Notes: a model not told the origin generated them from the sequence alone. A DNA stretch of 64,000 nucleotides from Hyphomicrobium_A sp963724945 (GCA_963724945.1 CAVRWL010000003.1:1922001-1986000); one strand, 5' to 3'; numbered from the stretch's first letter, positions 11,389 to 21,085 are shown. Translations and numbers: made by a program.

Positions 11389-11907
11389 TTACGCCTTCTT
11401 GGCCATGAGGCCGGCAAAGGCCTCCGAGATGATGCCGAAGATCGCGCCGCCGATCATGGAGATCGCGACGACGACGGCCGGATTGGTAAGCGTCGGCTCG
11501 GTCAGATTGTCGGTGCCGGCCTTGAGCAGCACGAACGCGACGGTGGCGGCGAAGCCGTAAACCGAGGCGGGGATTGCCGAGAAGATCGGAATCTTGGCGC
11601 CAAGAACCATGAGGCCGACGCCGACCGCGACGCAGATGCCGGGCCAGACGTTCGGCGGCAGCGTGTCGCCGAAGCCGAGCCGCGCGATGGCCAAGAGCGT
11701 CAGCACGGCCCACACTACGCCCCACAGGTTGCCGAGAACGCTCGATATGAAGCCCTGGATCTTTCCGCCGCAGTGGTAGAAGCTCGCCCACGCGATGAAG
11801 GCCGCCCAAATGAGCAGTCCTAAGCCCCAGAAGTCGGAAAGATAGAGATAGGTCGCAACGCCGCCGAGAAGGCCGATGCTGACCGCAAGTGCGGTGACAA
11901 GATCCAT
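11389..11907 (-). CDS. DUF1097-type membrane protein
   Basis: The 172-residue protein is almost wholly hydrophobic, with five to six predicted membrane segments, and ends in MAKKA. The pattern of a DFWGLGLLIWAAFIAWASFYHCGG segment and a closing ISMIGGAIFGIISE segment is that of the DUF1097 inner-membrane family, whose function is unknown. It is convergent with pgi and divergent from the unknown gene at 12051. Start is the ATG at 11905-11907, with a GGAG-like site (GGGGAGAAAC) in front. Confidence 0.7.
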   Translation of the reverse strand: MDLVTALAVSIGLLGGVATYLYLSDFWGLGLLIWAAFIAWASFYHCGGKIQGFISSVLGNLWGVVWAVLTLLAIARLGFGDTLPPNVWPGICVAVGVGLMVLGAKIPIFSAIPASVYGFAATVAFVLLKAGTDNLTEPTLTNPAVVVAISMIGGAIFGIISEAFAGLMAKKA

Positions 11908-12050
11908 GATTGTTTCTCCCCTTTAGGCCGGATTGATTGATTGCTCTGCTTGGCATGCTCCGGCGGGAGACATAATAAACCGGAATAGCGTGGCAGATTT
12001 GCCACTCAGCCCGCTTCTCTGCATAGAATTCAGGCAGGATCGAAGGCGCC

Positions 12051-12953
12051 ATGACTGGAGCCGATTATGCCCGCGCTAAGCTCGACTGGATGCGCGCGCG
12101 CGGCATCTGGCCCAATGGACTGCGCTACCTTTGGACGGATGCGTTTGGCGTCGTGCTGCTGGTCTCGCTCTATGACGAGCTCGGGCAGAGGGCCGATCTC
12201 GACGAGGCCGAGTGGGTGGTTGCCGAGGTCAACCGCGTGCTCGGGCGCCCGCGCGGCATCCGCATCGGCGAGGAGCCCGACCGCGACGGCCAGTACTTTC
12301 ACTACCTCGCCATGTGGCTGTTCGCGCTGGCCGTGCTCGGCCGTCACATCCCGCGCTACCGGCAGGCCGGCATCGACCTCGTGCATCAAATTCATGACGC
12401 CTTCCTCGTCCCAGGGCGCGGCGTCCTATGGAAGATGAAGGAGGATTTGAGCGGGCCTTATCCGGGATATGGCTTCGGGGCGCTCGATGCCTTCGACGGG
12501 TATATCTCCTACCGCCTTCTCGACGAGGCGGCCTTGTCACGCCAAATCGCCGACATGCGGGTACTCATCGATGCGACGGCGCACGGCCTGGTGATCACGC
12601 AGGATCTTGGCCTCGGCATGATGCTGTGGATGACGCATTTCTTTCCCGAGGAGACGTGGGCCCGGGTGCAAAGGGCGCGTTGCCTCTCCATGCTCGACCG
12701 CATGTGGAAGGCGGAGGGCTACTTCTGTCGCGAGCCCGATCTGCCGCGCACCAAGTTCGCCTTCACCAACTACGGGGTCGCGATCGGGCTGCAGGCGGTC
12801 GGCGTCGAGCCAGAGCGGGTTGCGCGCCTCAACGCTTTCTTCGAGCATTACCGTTCGGGCGACGAGTACGACAAGGCGGCGATCACCCACGTCATGGCCT
12901 GCAGCTCGCATTTTCCAGGACGCCTGATCGCGACGTGGGTCCCCCACGAATAA
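12051..12953 (+). CDS. Conserved hypothetical protein, helical, no signal peptide
   Basis: I do not recognise this 300-residue protein. It has no signal peptide and no clear membrane helix, and it is rich in aromatic residues (WTDAFGVVLL, GQYFHYLAMWLFAL, YFCREPD). Repeated helix-like blocks suggest an alpha-helical barrel of the kind seen in some glycoside-processing enzymes, but no catalytic motif can be named. The ATG at 12051 is preceded by CGAAGGCGCC. It stands alone between the divergent DUF1097 gene and the Ntn hydrolase gene. Confidence 0.65.
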   Translation: MTGADYARAKLDWMRARGIWPNGLRYLWTDAFGVVLLVSLYDELGQRADLDEAEWVVAEVNRVLGRPRGIRIGEEPDRDGQYFHYLAMWLFALAVLGRHIPRYRQAGIDLVHQIHDAFLVPGRGVLWKMKEDLSGPYPGYGFGALDAFDGYISYRLLDEAALSRQIADMRVLIDATAHGLVITQDLGLGMMLWMTHFFPEETWARVQRARCLSMLDRMWKAEGYFCREPDLPRTKFAFTNYGVAIGLQAVGVEPERVARLNAFFEHYRSGDEYDKAAITHVMACSSHFPGRLIATWVPHE

Positions 12954-13053
12954 GCGCCCCCATTCGACGCAATTCTATCGACACTCCTTACACGACCTAA
13001 ATGATCCGGGCCTATGCATGGCGCCTATCCCCGGACGACCAAGGAGCGCCCCC

Positions 13054-14184
13054 ATGACCCGCAAGTCCAAGCTCTTTCGCGGCATCGCCGTCACCGCGAT
13101 CACGGCATTCCTCACAGCAACGACCGCCGACGCCTGCACCGGCATCCGCTTGCACAATGCCGATGGCTCGTTCGTGCACGGCCGCACCGTCGAGTTCGGC
13201 ATTCCGCTCGACATGGATTTTGCCGTCGTGCCGCGCGGGTATGACTTCGTGGGACAAACGCCGCTCGGTGAGGGCAAGAAATGGACGTCGAAATACGGCG
13301 CGGCGGGCGTGATCGTTTTCGGCAATCTCGGCATCATGGACGGCCTCAACGAGAAGGGGCTTGCGGTCGGAGCCTTCTACTTCCCGACGGAGGCCAAATA
13401 CACGCCGACGACGGCCGCCAATCAGGGCCGCTCGATGTCGGCCGTCGATTTCTCCAACTGGCTTCTGACGCAGTTCGCCAGCGTCGATGAGGTGCGCAAG
13501 GCGATCGAGGCCGGCGACGCGGTCGTGGCGCCGACGCTGCTGCCGGGCTGGCCGCCGCAGGTCCAGCCCTTCCACTGGATCGTCTACGACAGAAGCGGCA
13601 AGAGCCTCGTCATCGAGCCGATCGACGGAAAGCTCGTCCTCTTTGACAACCCGCTCGGCGTCCTCACCAACTCGCCGACCTTCGATTGGCACATGACCAA
13701 TCTGCGCAACTACATCGCGCTCAACCCGCGCGATGTGCCGCCGGTCAAGTTGGACGACACGACATTCCAGAGCTTCGGCATGGGTGACGGCATGCTGGGG
13801 CTCCCCGGCGACTTCACGCCGCCCTCGCGCTTCGTGCGCGCCGCCGTGTTCAGCGCCACGGCGATTCCCGCCGCCAACGCCATCGCAGGCATCTTCAGCG
13901 GGTTCCACGTTCTCAACAATTTCGACATCCCGGTCGGCGTCGCACGCGCCAATGAGAACGGCAAAACGGCCGCCGACGAGACCGAGTTCACGATCATGCG
14001 CGATCCGCAGAACCTGCGCCTCTACTACAAGACCCACGCAGACCAGACGATCCGCATGGTCGATCTCAACAAGTTCGATCTCGACGCCAAGGACGTCAAG
14101 AAGCTGTCGACCAAGGGCGAGCAGACGGTGATCGACATGTCGGGCATGTTCCAGAAGCGCAAGACGGCGGAAAACGTCCGCTAA
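13054..14184 (+). CDS. Exported linear-amide C-N hydrolase (choloylglycine hydrolase / penicillin acylase type)
   Basis: Ntn hydrolases of this family cleave linear amide bonds, for example bile-salt conjugates, penicillin V or acyl-homoserine lactones. The start is the ATG at 13054 with AAGGAG nine bases upstream; a longer reading from 13018 has no such site. The first 25 residues form a signal peptide ending TTADA, and cleavage there exposes Cys26 as the N-terminal nucleophile in CTGIRLHNADGSFVHGRTVEF, the family signature. The GRTVEF Arg and later NSPTFDWH and a conserved NLR segment fit the family. The product is 376 residues, probably periplasmic. Substrate cannot be told. Confidence 0.85.
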   Translation: MTRKSKLFRGIAVTAITAFLTATTADACTGIRLHNADGSFVHGRTVEFGIPLDMDFAVVPRGYDFVGQTPLGEGKKWTSKYGAAGVIVFGNLGIMDGLNEKGLAVGAFYFPTEAKYTPTTAANQGRSMSAVDFSNWLLTQFASVDEVRKAIEAGDAVVAPTLLPGWPPQVQPFHWIVYDRSGKSLVIEPIDGKLVLFDNPLGVLTNSPTFDWHMTNLRNYIALNPRDVPPVKLDDTTFQSFGMGDGMLGLPGDFTPPSRFVRAAVFSATAIPAANAIAGIFSGFHVLNNFDIPVGVARANENGKTAADETEFTIMRDPQNLRLYYKTHADQTIRMVDLNKFDLDAKDVKKLSTKGEQTVIDMSGMFQKRKTAENVR

Positions 14185-14290
14185 GCCTCGCAGCCGGCTC
14201 AATCGGGCGGAGCGAGTTGAAGCTGAGCGACAGGCCGCACAGCGTGGTGAGCGCCGTCCGGTCTGTCTGCTTGGCGAGCGTCGCTCAGCG

Positions 14291-15811
14291 TCACAAGGAA
14301 TTTACGAAAGCGTCCAGCGCCTCGCGCTCGTCCTTCGACAAGGCCGCGTAGGCATCGCGCGACGCCTGGCCCTCTCCGCCGTGCCACAGGATTGCTTCTT
14401 CGAGGTTGCGCGCGCGGCCGTCGTGCAGGAGGAATGTGTGGCCGCTCACGGTTTCGGTTAGACCGACACCCCACAGCGGAGCCGTGCGCCACTCCCGCCC
14501 GTCCGCCATTCCTTCCGGCCGGTTATCGGCAAGCCCCTCGCCCATGTCGTGCAGCAAGAGGTCGGAATAGGGCCAAATCTTCTGGTTGCTCAGATGCTCT
14601 TGGCCCGGAACCGTCCCGGTGGTGAAGGACGGCACGTGGCAGGCCTGGCAGCCGATGGCGTAGAACAGCGCCTTGCCGCGCTGAACGGTCGCATCGGTGA
14701 AATTGCGACGCGGCGGGACCGCGAGGTTCTGCGCATAGAAGACGACGAGGTCGAACAGCTTCTGCCCGATCTCGAGGTTGCCCTCGTGCGGGCTGTTGCC
14801 GTTGGGCGCGTTGAGACACATCGTTTGCGCCGCGGTGCAGTCGCCCGCCGCCTTCGGCACGAGCGGGTTGGAGATGCCGATATCACCCGCGAAAGCCATG
14901 CCCGACTGATCGGCGATCGTGGGCACGCCCGCCTTCCAGCCGAAGCGCCCGAGCATCACCTTCTTGTTTTGCAGGGACCACACCTCGTTCGTGCGGCCCG
15001 AGATGCCGTCGCCGTCCTTGTCGTCGGGATCGGCGTGGGCGCGGATCTGCTCCTCGGGGATGGCCTCGATGAGGCCGAGCCCGATCATCTGCGGAGCGAC
15101 GCGCGGCGACATCATTGTCTTGGAATCGAGCGGCCCGTACTTGAGGTCGGTGATGGTGTAGGTCGGCTTGCGCACGTTCACCGTCGTGCCGTCGGCGAGC
15201 TTGATCGGCACCTCCTCGTACGTGATGTGCATGTGCCCTTCGCCGTCGAAGCCCTGGATGGCGAGGTTCTGCAATTGGCCGCCGTAGACGGGCTCGTCGA
15301 TCGCGTTGACGCGGTGCTCCGCCAAGAGGCGCTTTTGCTCCTCCGTCCGCGGCGGGATAGAGAGACGCAGGAACATCGATTCGGCGTTGTCGTCGGGGAA
15401 GTTCGCCTTGGGCGGATGTCCGCGCCCGTCCTTGAAGTGGCAGCTCTGACAGGCTCGCGAATTGTAAAGCGGCCCGAGACCGTCCGAGGCTGTGGTGGAG
15501 GAGGGAGCCGACACCCACAGCTTGCGGAAGATGGCGTTGCCGACCTTGAACTTTGCTTCGCCCTCAAAGCCGATGCCGTGCGAGAAGTGCGAGAAGGCAT
15601 CGCGCGTGTTGATGCTCTCCTGCGTCGTCGCCGTTCCTCCGGGGAACGCCTCTGCCGGATCGTCCGCCGCCGGCTGCTGCGCGTCGGCCCGCGCCGGCAC
15701 CTTCGGCGCCTCCTGCCCAACGCCCACGCTCGCCAACAAGCCCATGGAGCAGATCGACAAAAGTCCCGGCAAGAGCAGCAGCGGCAGCTTCAGTCTGGGG
15801 TTAGGGGACAT
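14291..15811 (-). CDS. Di-heme DUF1111 protein (thiol-oxidoreductase-like cytochrome)
   Basis: The 506-residue exported protein has two heme c motifs: CQSCH within YNSRACQSCHFKDGRGHPP in the first third and CQACH within FYAIGCQACHVPSF near the C terminus. This two-heme layout is that of DUF1111 proteins related to di-heme peroxidases, which sit beside imelysins in many proteobacteria. I use the ATG at 15811, which starts a signal peptide (LLLLPGLLSICSMGLLASVG); the longer frame to 15910 adds a tail with no such feature. It lies 105 bp after the upstream imelysin gene on the same strand and is probably co-transcribed. A role in periplasmic redox handling of iron is inferred from the locus. Confidence 0.85.
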   Translation of the reverse strand: MSPNPRLKLPLLLLPGLLSICSMGLLASVGVGQEAPKVPARADAQQPAADDPAEAFPGGTATTQESINTRDAFSHFSHGIGFEGEAKFKVGNAIFRKLWVSAPSSTTASDGLGPLYNSRACQSCHFKDGRGHPPKANFPDDNAESMFLRLSIPPRTEEQKRLLAEHRVNAIDEPVYGGQLQNLAIQGFDGEGHMHITYEEVPIKLADGTTVNVRKPTYTITDLKYGPLDSKTMMSPRVAPQMIGLGLIEAIPEEQIRAHADPDDKDGDGISGRTNEVWSLQNKKVMLGRFGWKAGVPTIADQSGMAFAGDIGISNPLVPKAAGDCTAAQTMCLNAPNGNSPHEGNLEIGQKLFDLVVFYAQNLAVPPRRNFTDATVQRGKALFYAIGCQACHVPSFTTGTVPGQEHLSNQKIWPYSDLLLHDMGEGLADNRPEGMADGREWRTAPLWGVGLTETVSGHTFLLHDGRARNLEEAILWHGGEGQASRDAYAALSKDEREALDAFVNSL

Positions 15812-15916
15812 ACGCGAGCATTGGCGGAGACAAGAGTTCAGCTTGATCGCGCATGCCGCATGGGCAACCCGTGTGCCCGTGCGGCGCAGCTTTCTGTACA
15901 TGGGAAGCACCGATAG

Positions 15917-17212
15917 TTAGTCGGCGCGCGACTGTTTTTGCGGTTTCACCTTGCTGGGTTTGTCGAGGCTGTCGGATCCCTCGAACTCGATCGCCTTGAG
16001 ATCGAGTGCGGCGATCCCGCGCTCGAACTCCTTCGATTGGGCGATAAGCGCATCGATTGCCGCCCCGACGATCGCATTGCCCTCGGGGTTGTCCTCCCCG
16101 ATCAGCTGATCGTAGTGCTCACCCGCCCCGGCGCGCTTAACGATCGCCTCCATCCGCTTCAGGGTCTCGTCGATCGCGGCGCGCGTGTGCGCGTCCGTCT
16201 CGGGCGATTTGGCGCGGACGAGATCGGAGGCGCTCGGTCCGGAGACGACCGAGCCGTCGATGCGCTTATAGGAGCCGAGATAGACGTTCTTTATGCCCAC
16301 GGCGTCGTAGTAGAGCGAATTGTGGGTGTTGTCGGAGAAGCAGTCCTGCTCCTCCTCCGGATCGTGGATCATCAGGCCGAGCTTCATGCGCTCGCCCGCC
16401 ATCTCGCCGTAGGACAAGCTACCGAGCCCTGTGAACAGCGCGATGAGCCCCGCCCTGCCGCCGTCGGCCATCGCTGCCTTGCGGGCGGCGCCCTCGGGTC
16501 CCCATTGATTGGTCATCCAGGCGAGGTCGTCGACGAGGAGATCGGTTGCCGTCTCCAGATACTGCGCGCGGCGCTCGCAGTGGCCGTTGGAGCAGTTCTT
16601 GACATCGTAGTCGGTAGCGGGCCGATTGCCGGCGCCGGGGCCGGTGCCGTTGAGGTCCTGTCCCCATAGTAGGAACTCGATCGCGTGGTAGCCGGTGGCG
16701 ACGTTCGATTCGACGCCGCCCGCCTCCTGCAGCTTGTTGGCCAAGAGCTCCTTGGTGATCTTCGAGGTATCGACCACCTCGCCCGCGATCTTGATCGACG
16801 TGTTGGCGATGACGTTGGCGACGTAGAGATCGTTCGCCGGTGATTCTTTGCCGTACTCCTCCGAGACGTAATCGATCAGCCCTTCATCGAGCGGCCACGA
16901 GTTGACCCTGCCCTCCCAGTCGTCGACGATCTTGTTGCCGAAGCGGAAGGCCTCCGTCTGCACGTAGGGGACGCGCGCGGCGATCCAAGCCTCGCGCGCC
17001 GCCTTGAGGTTGGCGTCGCTAGGCTCTTGGACGAGCTTGTCAACGGCCGTCTTGAGCTTGCGCGCTTCGCTGAGCGAGTCGGCGTAGCCGGCTTGCGCCA
17101 TGTCGGCGTAGTTCTTTATAACGGCGTTGAGGTCGGGTGCGGTGTCCGCAACCGCGAGCGTGCTCGCGCCGAACACGATTGCGCCAACGGTGGCGGCCAG
17201 TATCCTCAACAT
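15917..17212 (-). CDS. Imelysin-family periplasmic iron-regulated protein
   Basis: Imelysin-like proteins are periplasmic or outer-membrane lipoproteins linked to iron uptake. The 431-residue protein starts at the ATG at 17212, giving the signal peptide MLRILAATVGAIVFGASTLA ending AVADT. The family motif GxHxxE is present as GYHAIEFLLWGQD, and a long EAWIAARVPYVQTEAFRF helix precedes it. A C-terminal half with a second FDNA-like helix bundle is present (DQLIGEDNPEG). It is divergent from a second imelysin gene at 17505 with a Fur-like palindrome in between, and upstream of the DUF1111 gene. Confidence 0.88.
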   Translation of the reverse strand: MLRILAATVGAIVFGASTLAVADTAPDLNAVIKNYADMAQAGYADSLSEARKLKTAVDKLVQEPSDANLKAAREAWIAARVPYVQTEAFRFGNKIVDDWEGRVNSWPLDEGLIDYVSEEYGKESPANDLYVANVIANTSIKIAGEVVDTSKITKELLANKLQEAGGVESNVATGYHAIEFLLWGQDLNGTGPGAGNRPATDYDVKNCSNGHCERRAQYLETATDLLVDDLAWMTNQWGPEGAARKAAMADGGRAGLIALFTGLGSLSYGEMAGERMKLGLMIHDPEEEQDCFSDNTHNSLYYDAVGIKNVYLGSYKRIDGSVVSGPSASDLVRAKSPETDAHTRAAIDETLKRMEAIVKRAGAGEHYDQLIGEDNPEGNAIVGAAIDALIAQSKEFERGIAALDLKAIEFEGSDSLDKPSKVKPQKQSRAD

Positions 17213-17330
17213 GTGCCAATATCCTCTGTCGCTTCCAGACGCCCGGCCGAGCGGCACGCTCTCAATGCTCGCTTGCGGCAGCGCGATTGCGCGAGCGCTC
17301 AAAGTGTCGCGCTGCCCTCGCTTGCTGCGA

Positions 17331-17350
17331 TGAGAATGAATTATTACTCA
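17331..17350. promoter_or_regulatory. Fur/iron-box-like palindrome between divergent imelysin genes
   Basis: The sequence TGAGAATGAATTATTACTCA matches its own reverse complement at 14 of 20 positions and is AT-rich in an otherwise GC-rich gap. Its position in the 292-bp gap between two divergent iron-type genes fits a Fur-family or Irr/RirA operator. The assignment to a regulator is inference. Confidence 0.45.
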
Positions 17351-17504
17351 AAAAGTCAAGATATAATTTCTGACGCAGGTCTTCGCGTCTTGTCAGCTAT
17401 CGAGCGCGGTATGGGTAATGCTAATTTGAATGCTTCCAAACCGGGATCACGTGTCGGGCCTGCGAGCGCATCGGCGCTAGAACCTGCTTAAGAGAGGGTC
17501 GGCT

Positions 17505-18587
17505 GTGCCGAGACGCGCAAGCTTCTATCTCTTCCTTGTCGTTGCGCTGCTCGAAGGCGTCGCACCCGCCGCAGCAACGCCGGCTTACCCCGAGCTCACC
17601 AAACGACTGATCGATCACTATCTCATCCCGCGCTTTGAGCGCCTCGACGACGCAGCGCAGGCGCTCGCGGGCGATCTTGAGGCCGGGTGCGGCAAGGAGC
17701 CCAAGCGCTTGACGACCGCGCGCGTTGACTTCGAGAGGACCGTGCTCGCTTGGGCAGGGGTGGAGTTCTTGCGCTTCGGTCCGATGGCGGTGACGGGGCG
17801 TCCGGAGCGCTTCGCCTACTGGCCTGACCCGCGCGGCGTCACGGATCGCCAGTTGCGGGCACTGATCGCGCATCGCGATCCCGCGGCACTCAATCCGGAG
17901 ACGCTCGCGCAGAAGAGCGCCGCCGTGCAAGGCCTGACCGTGATCGAGGCGCTCCTCACGGATGATGCGCATCCGCTCGCGGGCGACGACGAGGAGGCGA
18001 GCTACCGCTGTGGCCTCGCCGTCTCGGTGTCGCGCAACCTTGCAAATCTCAGCCGTGGCATTTTGTCTGAGTGGGGCGGCGAGGGGGGATGGCGCAAGCG
18101 AATGCTGGAAGCGGGCCGCGACAATCCGAGCTATCGCACGCCGGCCGAGCCGCCAGCGGAGTTCGCGCGCGCGTTGGTGACGGGGCTGGAGATGCTTCAG
18201 GACCGGGAGATTGCCCCGCTCGCTGCGGCGCAGGCGAGTCCGGGCAAGTCGCCGCGGCTGCCTTACGCCCGCTCGGGCTTGAGCGCGCGCTATGCTGGCG
18301 CTGCCGTCGCCTCGCTCTCTGCGCTCTACGAGTCGATGGGGCTTGCCAGCTCCGTGCCGAAGGCCAAGGCTTGGATGCCGGAATGGATCACGACGGCCTT
18401 CCGCAGGCTGGCCACGGATGCGCCGGCTGCGCTAAAAGTAGGCGGCGGCGCCAAGCCGGCGCAGGCGCGGGAGCGCGAGCTGCACATGCTACGCTTCCAC
18501 GTGGAGGGCATCCGCAAGCTCGTCGGACGCGAGCTCGCACCGATGGCGGGTCTGACGATAGGGTTCAACGAGCTCGATGGCGATTGA
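17505..18587 (+). CDS. Second imelysin-family periplasmic protein
   Basis: The 360-residue protein starts at a GTG (17505) after AGAGAGGG and has a signal peptide ending APAAATPA. It has the imelysin layout: an N-terminal helical half containing VDFERTVLAWAGVEFLRFGP, a central QGLTVIEALLTD where the family GxHxxE motif is degenerate (the Glu remains), and a C-terminal bundle with RFHVEGIRKLVGRELAP. It overlaps the next gene by 11 bp. With the other imelysin, DUF1111 and DUF1513 genes it forms a known type of iron-linked locus, here split into two divergent arms. Confidence 0.8.
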   Translation: MPRRASFYLFLVVALLEGVAPAAATPAYPELTKRLIDHYLIPRFERLDDAAQALAGDLEAGCGKEPKRLTTARVDFERTVLAWAGVEFLRFGPMAVTGRPERFAYWPDPRGVTDRQLRALIAHRDPAALNPETLAQKSAAVQGLTVIEALLTDDAHPLAGDDEEASYRCGLAVSVSRNLANLSRGILSEWGGEGGWRKRMLEAGRDNPSYRTPAEPPAEFARALVTGLEMLQDREIAPLAAAQASPGKSPRLPYARSGLSARYAGAAVASLSALYESMGLASSVPKAKAWMPEWITTAFRRLATDAPAALKVGGGAKPAQARERELHMLRFHVEGIRKLVGRELAPMAGLTIGFNELDGD

Positions 18588-19698
18588 TCGACGCCACTTA
18601 CTGATCGGGACGGCGGTTTTGCTCTCGTCCGCCTCGTGCGCGTTCGCCGGGATCATGCCGGGTGACAGCGATGACGAGGTCACGCCCGGCGATCTGATCG
18701 CGGCCTGCCGGCGCCCCGACGGTAGCTATTCCGTCGTGATCCTGACCGTCGACGGCACCATCCTGCGCGAGCTTCCGCTGCGGGGGCGCGGTCACGATAT
18801 TGCCTTCGACCGGAAAAGCGGCTGGGCGGTCGTCTTCGCGCGCCGCCCCGGGTCGTTCGCGCTCGCCTTCGACGTGCACGGCCGGCGCGAGCCTATTCTG
18901 TTCACTACGCCCATCAACCGGCACTTCTACGGTCACGGCGTGTTCGCGCGCGACGGGCGCCTCCTTTACGCTACCGAGCACGATCACGAGACGCGCCAGG
19001 GTCTCCTCGGCGTCTACAACGTGAGCGCGGGCTTCAGGCGCATCGGCGAGGTTCCGACCCACGGCATCGGTCCGCACGAGGTGATCCTTCTTGCCGACGG
19101 CAAGACGCTCGCGGTGGCCAACGGCGGCATCGAGACGCACATCGAGACGGGCCGCAAGAAGCTCAACGTCGACACCATGGTGCCCTCGCTGGCATTCATC
19201 GACAGCGCATCGGGCGCGCTGCTTGCCCAGCACAAGCAAAGGAGCGCCTTGCACAAGCTTTCGATCCGCCACATCGCCGCGGATGCGCAGGGCGCCATCT
19301 GGTTCGGCGGCCAATGGGAGGGCGAGGCGGACGATACGCCGGAGCTCGTGGGCTGGGCTGCCATGGATAAGCCTTTGCGCATCATCGCTCCCAACGTGCC
19401 GAGGGGAGCCGCGCTCGCCGGCTACATCGGCGCCGTGGCAATCGATGGCGACAAGCGGATCCTCGCGGCCTCGGCCCCGCGCGCCGGCCGGATCGTCTAC
19501 GTCGACACCGAGCGCGGAAAGCTCGTAGGCGAGACGCAGCTGATGGACGGTTGCGGCCTGACGGGAATCTCCAAGTCGGCGTTTGCCTTGAGCTCGGGGC
19601 TAGGGGTGCTGCAGACCGAGGAGCCTGATCACACGCACCTCACCACGGCCTCGTTCCCTGGCCGCGCCTTCGACAATCACTTGCGACTCATCGGTTAG
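18577..19698 (+). CDS. DUF1513 exported protein
   Basis: The 373-residue protein starts MAIDRRHLLIGTAVLLSSAS, a signal peptide with a twin-arginine-like RR. The mature part reads as a beta-propeller-like repeat protein (GWAVVFARRPGSFALAFD, YGHGVFARDGRLLYATEHDH, GIGPHEVILLADGKTLAVANGGIETH), typical of DUF1513, which accompanies imelysin genes. Start overlaps the previous stop by 11 bp, so translation is coupled. It converges with the O-antigen-ligase-like gene, overlapping it by four bases. Molecular role unknown; a periplasmic or cell-surface partner in iron uptake is inferred. Confidence 0.8.
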   Translation: MAIDRRHLLIGTAVLLSSASCAFAGIMPGDSDDEVTPGDLIAACRRPDGSYSVVILTVDGTILRELPLRGRGHDIAFDRKSGWAVVFARRPGSFALAFDVHGRREPILFTTPINRHFYGHGVFARDGRLLYATEHDHETRQGLLGVYNVSAGFRRIGEVPTHGIGPHEVILLADGKTLAVANGGIETHIETGRKKLNVDTMVPSLAFIDSASGALLAQHKQRSALHKLSIRHIAADAQGAIWFGGQWEGEADDTPELVGWAAMDKPLRIIAPNVPRGAALAGYIGAVAIDGDKRILAASAPRAGRIVYVDTERGKLVGETQLMDGCGLTGISKSAFALSSGLGVLQTEEPDHTHLTTASFPGRAFDNHLRLIG

Positions 19699-21071
19699 CG
19701 CCGCTCGCGGAGCATGCGCGGGAGGATGCTCGGCAGGCGCTGGCGCGCCTCTGGCCGGCGGATGCCGGGCTGCGAGGAAGCGGCGCGAGGACGCCGTCTC
19801 GGGAGCGGCACGCCGTGCGCGATCGGCTCGGCAAGCTTCCGTGCGCTCATCAAGCCCCAGATGATGGCCATCAGCAGGTAGAAATGGCGCCAATGGTCGG
19901 TATCTACGATCAGGCCTTCCAAAGCGTTGGCGACGAACGCGGCGTAGGCGATGAGGAACAGGGAGCGCGCTTGGCTCGACTTCATGGCGTGGCGGAAGCC
20001 GAGCACGATGGTGAGAGCGACGAGAATCCAGTAGACGCCGCCGCCGAGCCAGCCGGCGTCGAGCAGTACGCTTAAGTAGACGTTGTGCACCTCCTCGCTG
20101 TGGTAGCGAGTGTCGAACTCCTCCGCTCCGATCCCCAACGGGTGCTCGATGATGAGGCCGATCGCCTTCTCCTGTCCCCCAAAGCGGCCTTCGGTGCCCC
20201 TGTCGTAGCTCATCGTCAGGTTCGAGCGCTGGACGAAAAGGTCCGAGATGTAGTCGTTGGTCAGCGCGACGGTGACCAGGGCCGCAGCGAAGATGGTGCC
20301 GGCTGCCAAGAGCGCGATGAGCTTCAGGCGCGTACTCGCCCGGTCGCTCGTCAGCATCGTGAGATAGCCGTAGATAGCGAGCGCGACTGTCGTGTTCATC
20401 CAGGCGCCGCGCGAGAACGTGACAAGCAGCGTCAGCGTCAGCAGGCCGGCCAGCGCGAGCGGGCCCAGCACGCGGTGCCAAGGGCGCGTCAGGGCGACAT
20501 GGACGAGGTAGAGGAACGGCGCGACGAGAAAGGGTCCGAGCACGTTGGGGTCCTTGAAGGTGCCGCTTGCGCGCTCGAACTTGGTGAAGAGCTCATAGGC
20601 CCCAGGCAGCAGCGCGAAGTAGCCGATGAGGGCCGCGCTGGCTGCGATAAGCGCCGCCCAGGTCCACGCCTTGAGGATGAGCTCGGTGTGACGACTGGGG
20701 TTCTTGGCGACGAAGGCCGCGAACATCGCCGAGGCGAGATAGAGATAGAGCGTCACGCTGACGTGGGTGAGCGTCTTGGTGAGATCGAGCGAGAGCGTCG
20801 CCGCGAGCACGGCAGCGGCGCCGGCGACCGCCCACAATGAGGCGTAGGCCATCAGCGTCGGATTGATGGCGACGAGGCCGATGGTCGGCAGCAAGACGAC
20901 GAGGCAGATGCTCAAGGCGTCGACGGGTGCCGGCTCGGAGAACACCACTCCGCTTGAGACGATCGTCACGGCGACGAGGGCGAGCGCCAGTCTGTGGACG
21001 AAGCTGCGGCGCTGGGCCGGGGTGCGCGCGACAATATCAACGTCGGGATATGCGATGGCTGTGCCGGACAT
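19695..21071 (-). CDS. O-antigen ligase / Wzy-type polysaccharide polymerase
   Basis: The 458-residue membrane protein has about ten hydrophobic segments and a large loop before the last ones, the topology of the Wzy_C/WaaL family that polymerises or ligates undecaprenyl-linked glycans in the periplasm. The loop carries GTEGRFGGQEKAIGLIIEHPLGIGAEEFD and a HNVYLSVLLDAGWLGG segment typical of the family. I use the ATG at 21071, 14 bp after the stop of the priming transferase gene; a longer frame lacks hydrophobic character. It is the last gene of the leftward exopolysaccharide run. Confidence 0.82.
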   Translation of the reverse strand: MSGTAIAYPDVDIVARTPAQRRSFVHRLALALVAVTIVSSGVVFSEPAPVDALSICLVVLLPTIGLVAINPTLMAYASLWAVAGAAAVLAATLSLDLTKTLTHVSVTLYLYLASAMFAAFVAKNPSRHTELILKAWTWAALIAASAALIGYFALLPGAYELFTKFERASGTFKDPNVLGPFLVAPFLYLVHVALTRPWHRVLGPLALAGLLTLTLLVTFSRGAWMNTTVALAIYGYLTMLTSDRASTRLKLIALLAAGTIFAAALVTVALTNDYISDLFVQRSNLTMSYDRGTEGRFGGQEKAIGLIIEHPLGIGAEEFDTRYHSEEVHNVYLSVLLDAGWLGGGVYWILVALTIVLGFRHAMKSSQARSLFLIAYAAFVANALEGLIVDTDHWRHFYLLMAIIWGLMSARKLAEPIAHGVPLPRRRPRAASSQPGIRRPEARQRLPSILPRMLRERR

Positions 21072-21085
21072 GATCTGGGCGTCGC

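Noticed and set aside
14549..15916. Open frame of 455 codons opposite the DUF1111 gene
   Set aside because: The opposite strand has both heme motifs and a signal peptide; this frame is an Arg/Val/Glu-rich shadow.
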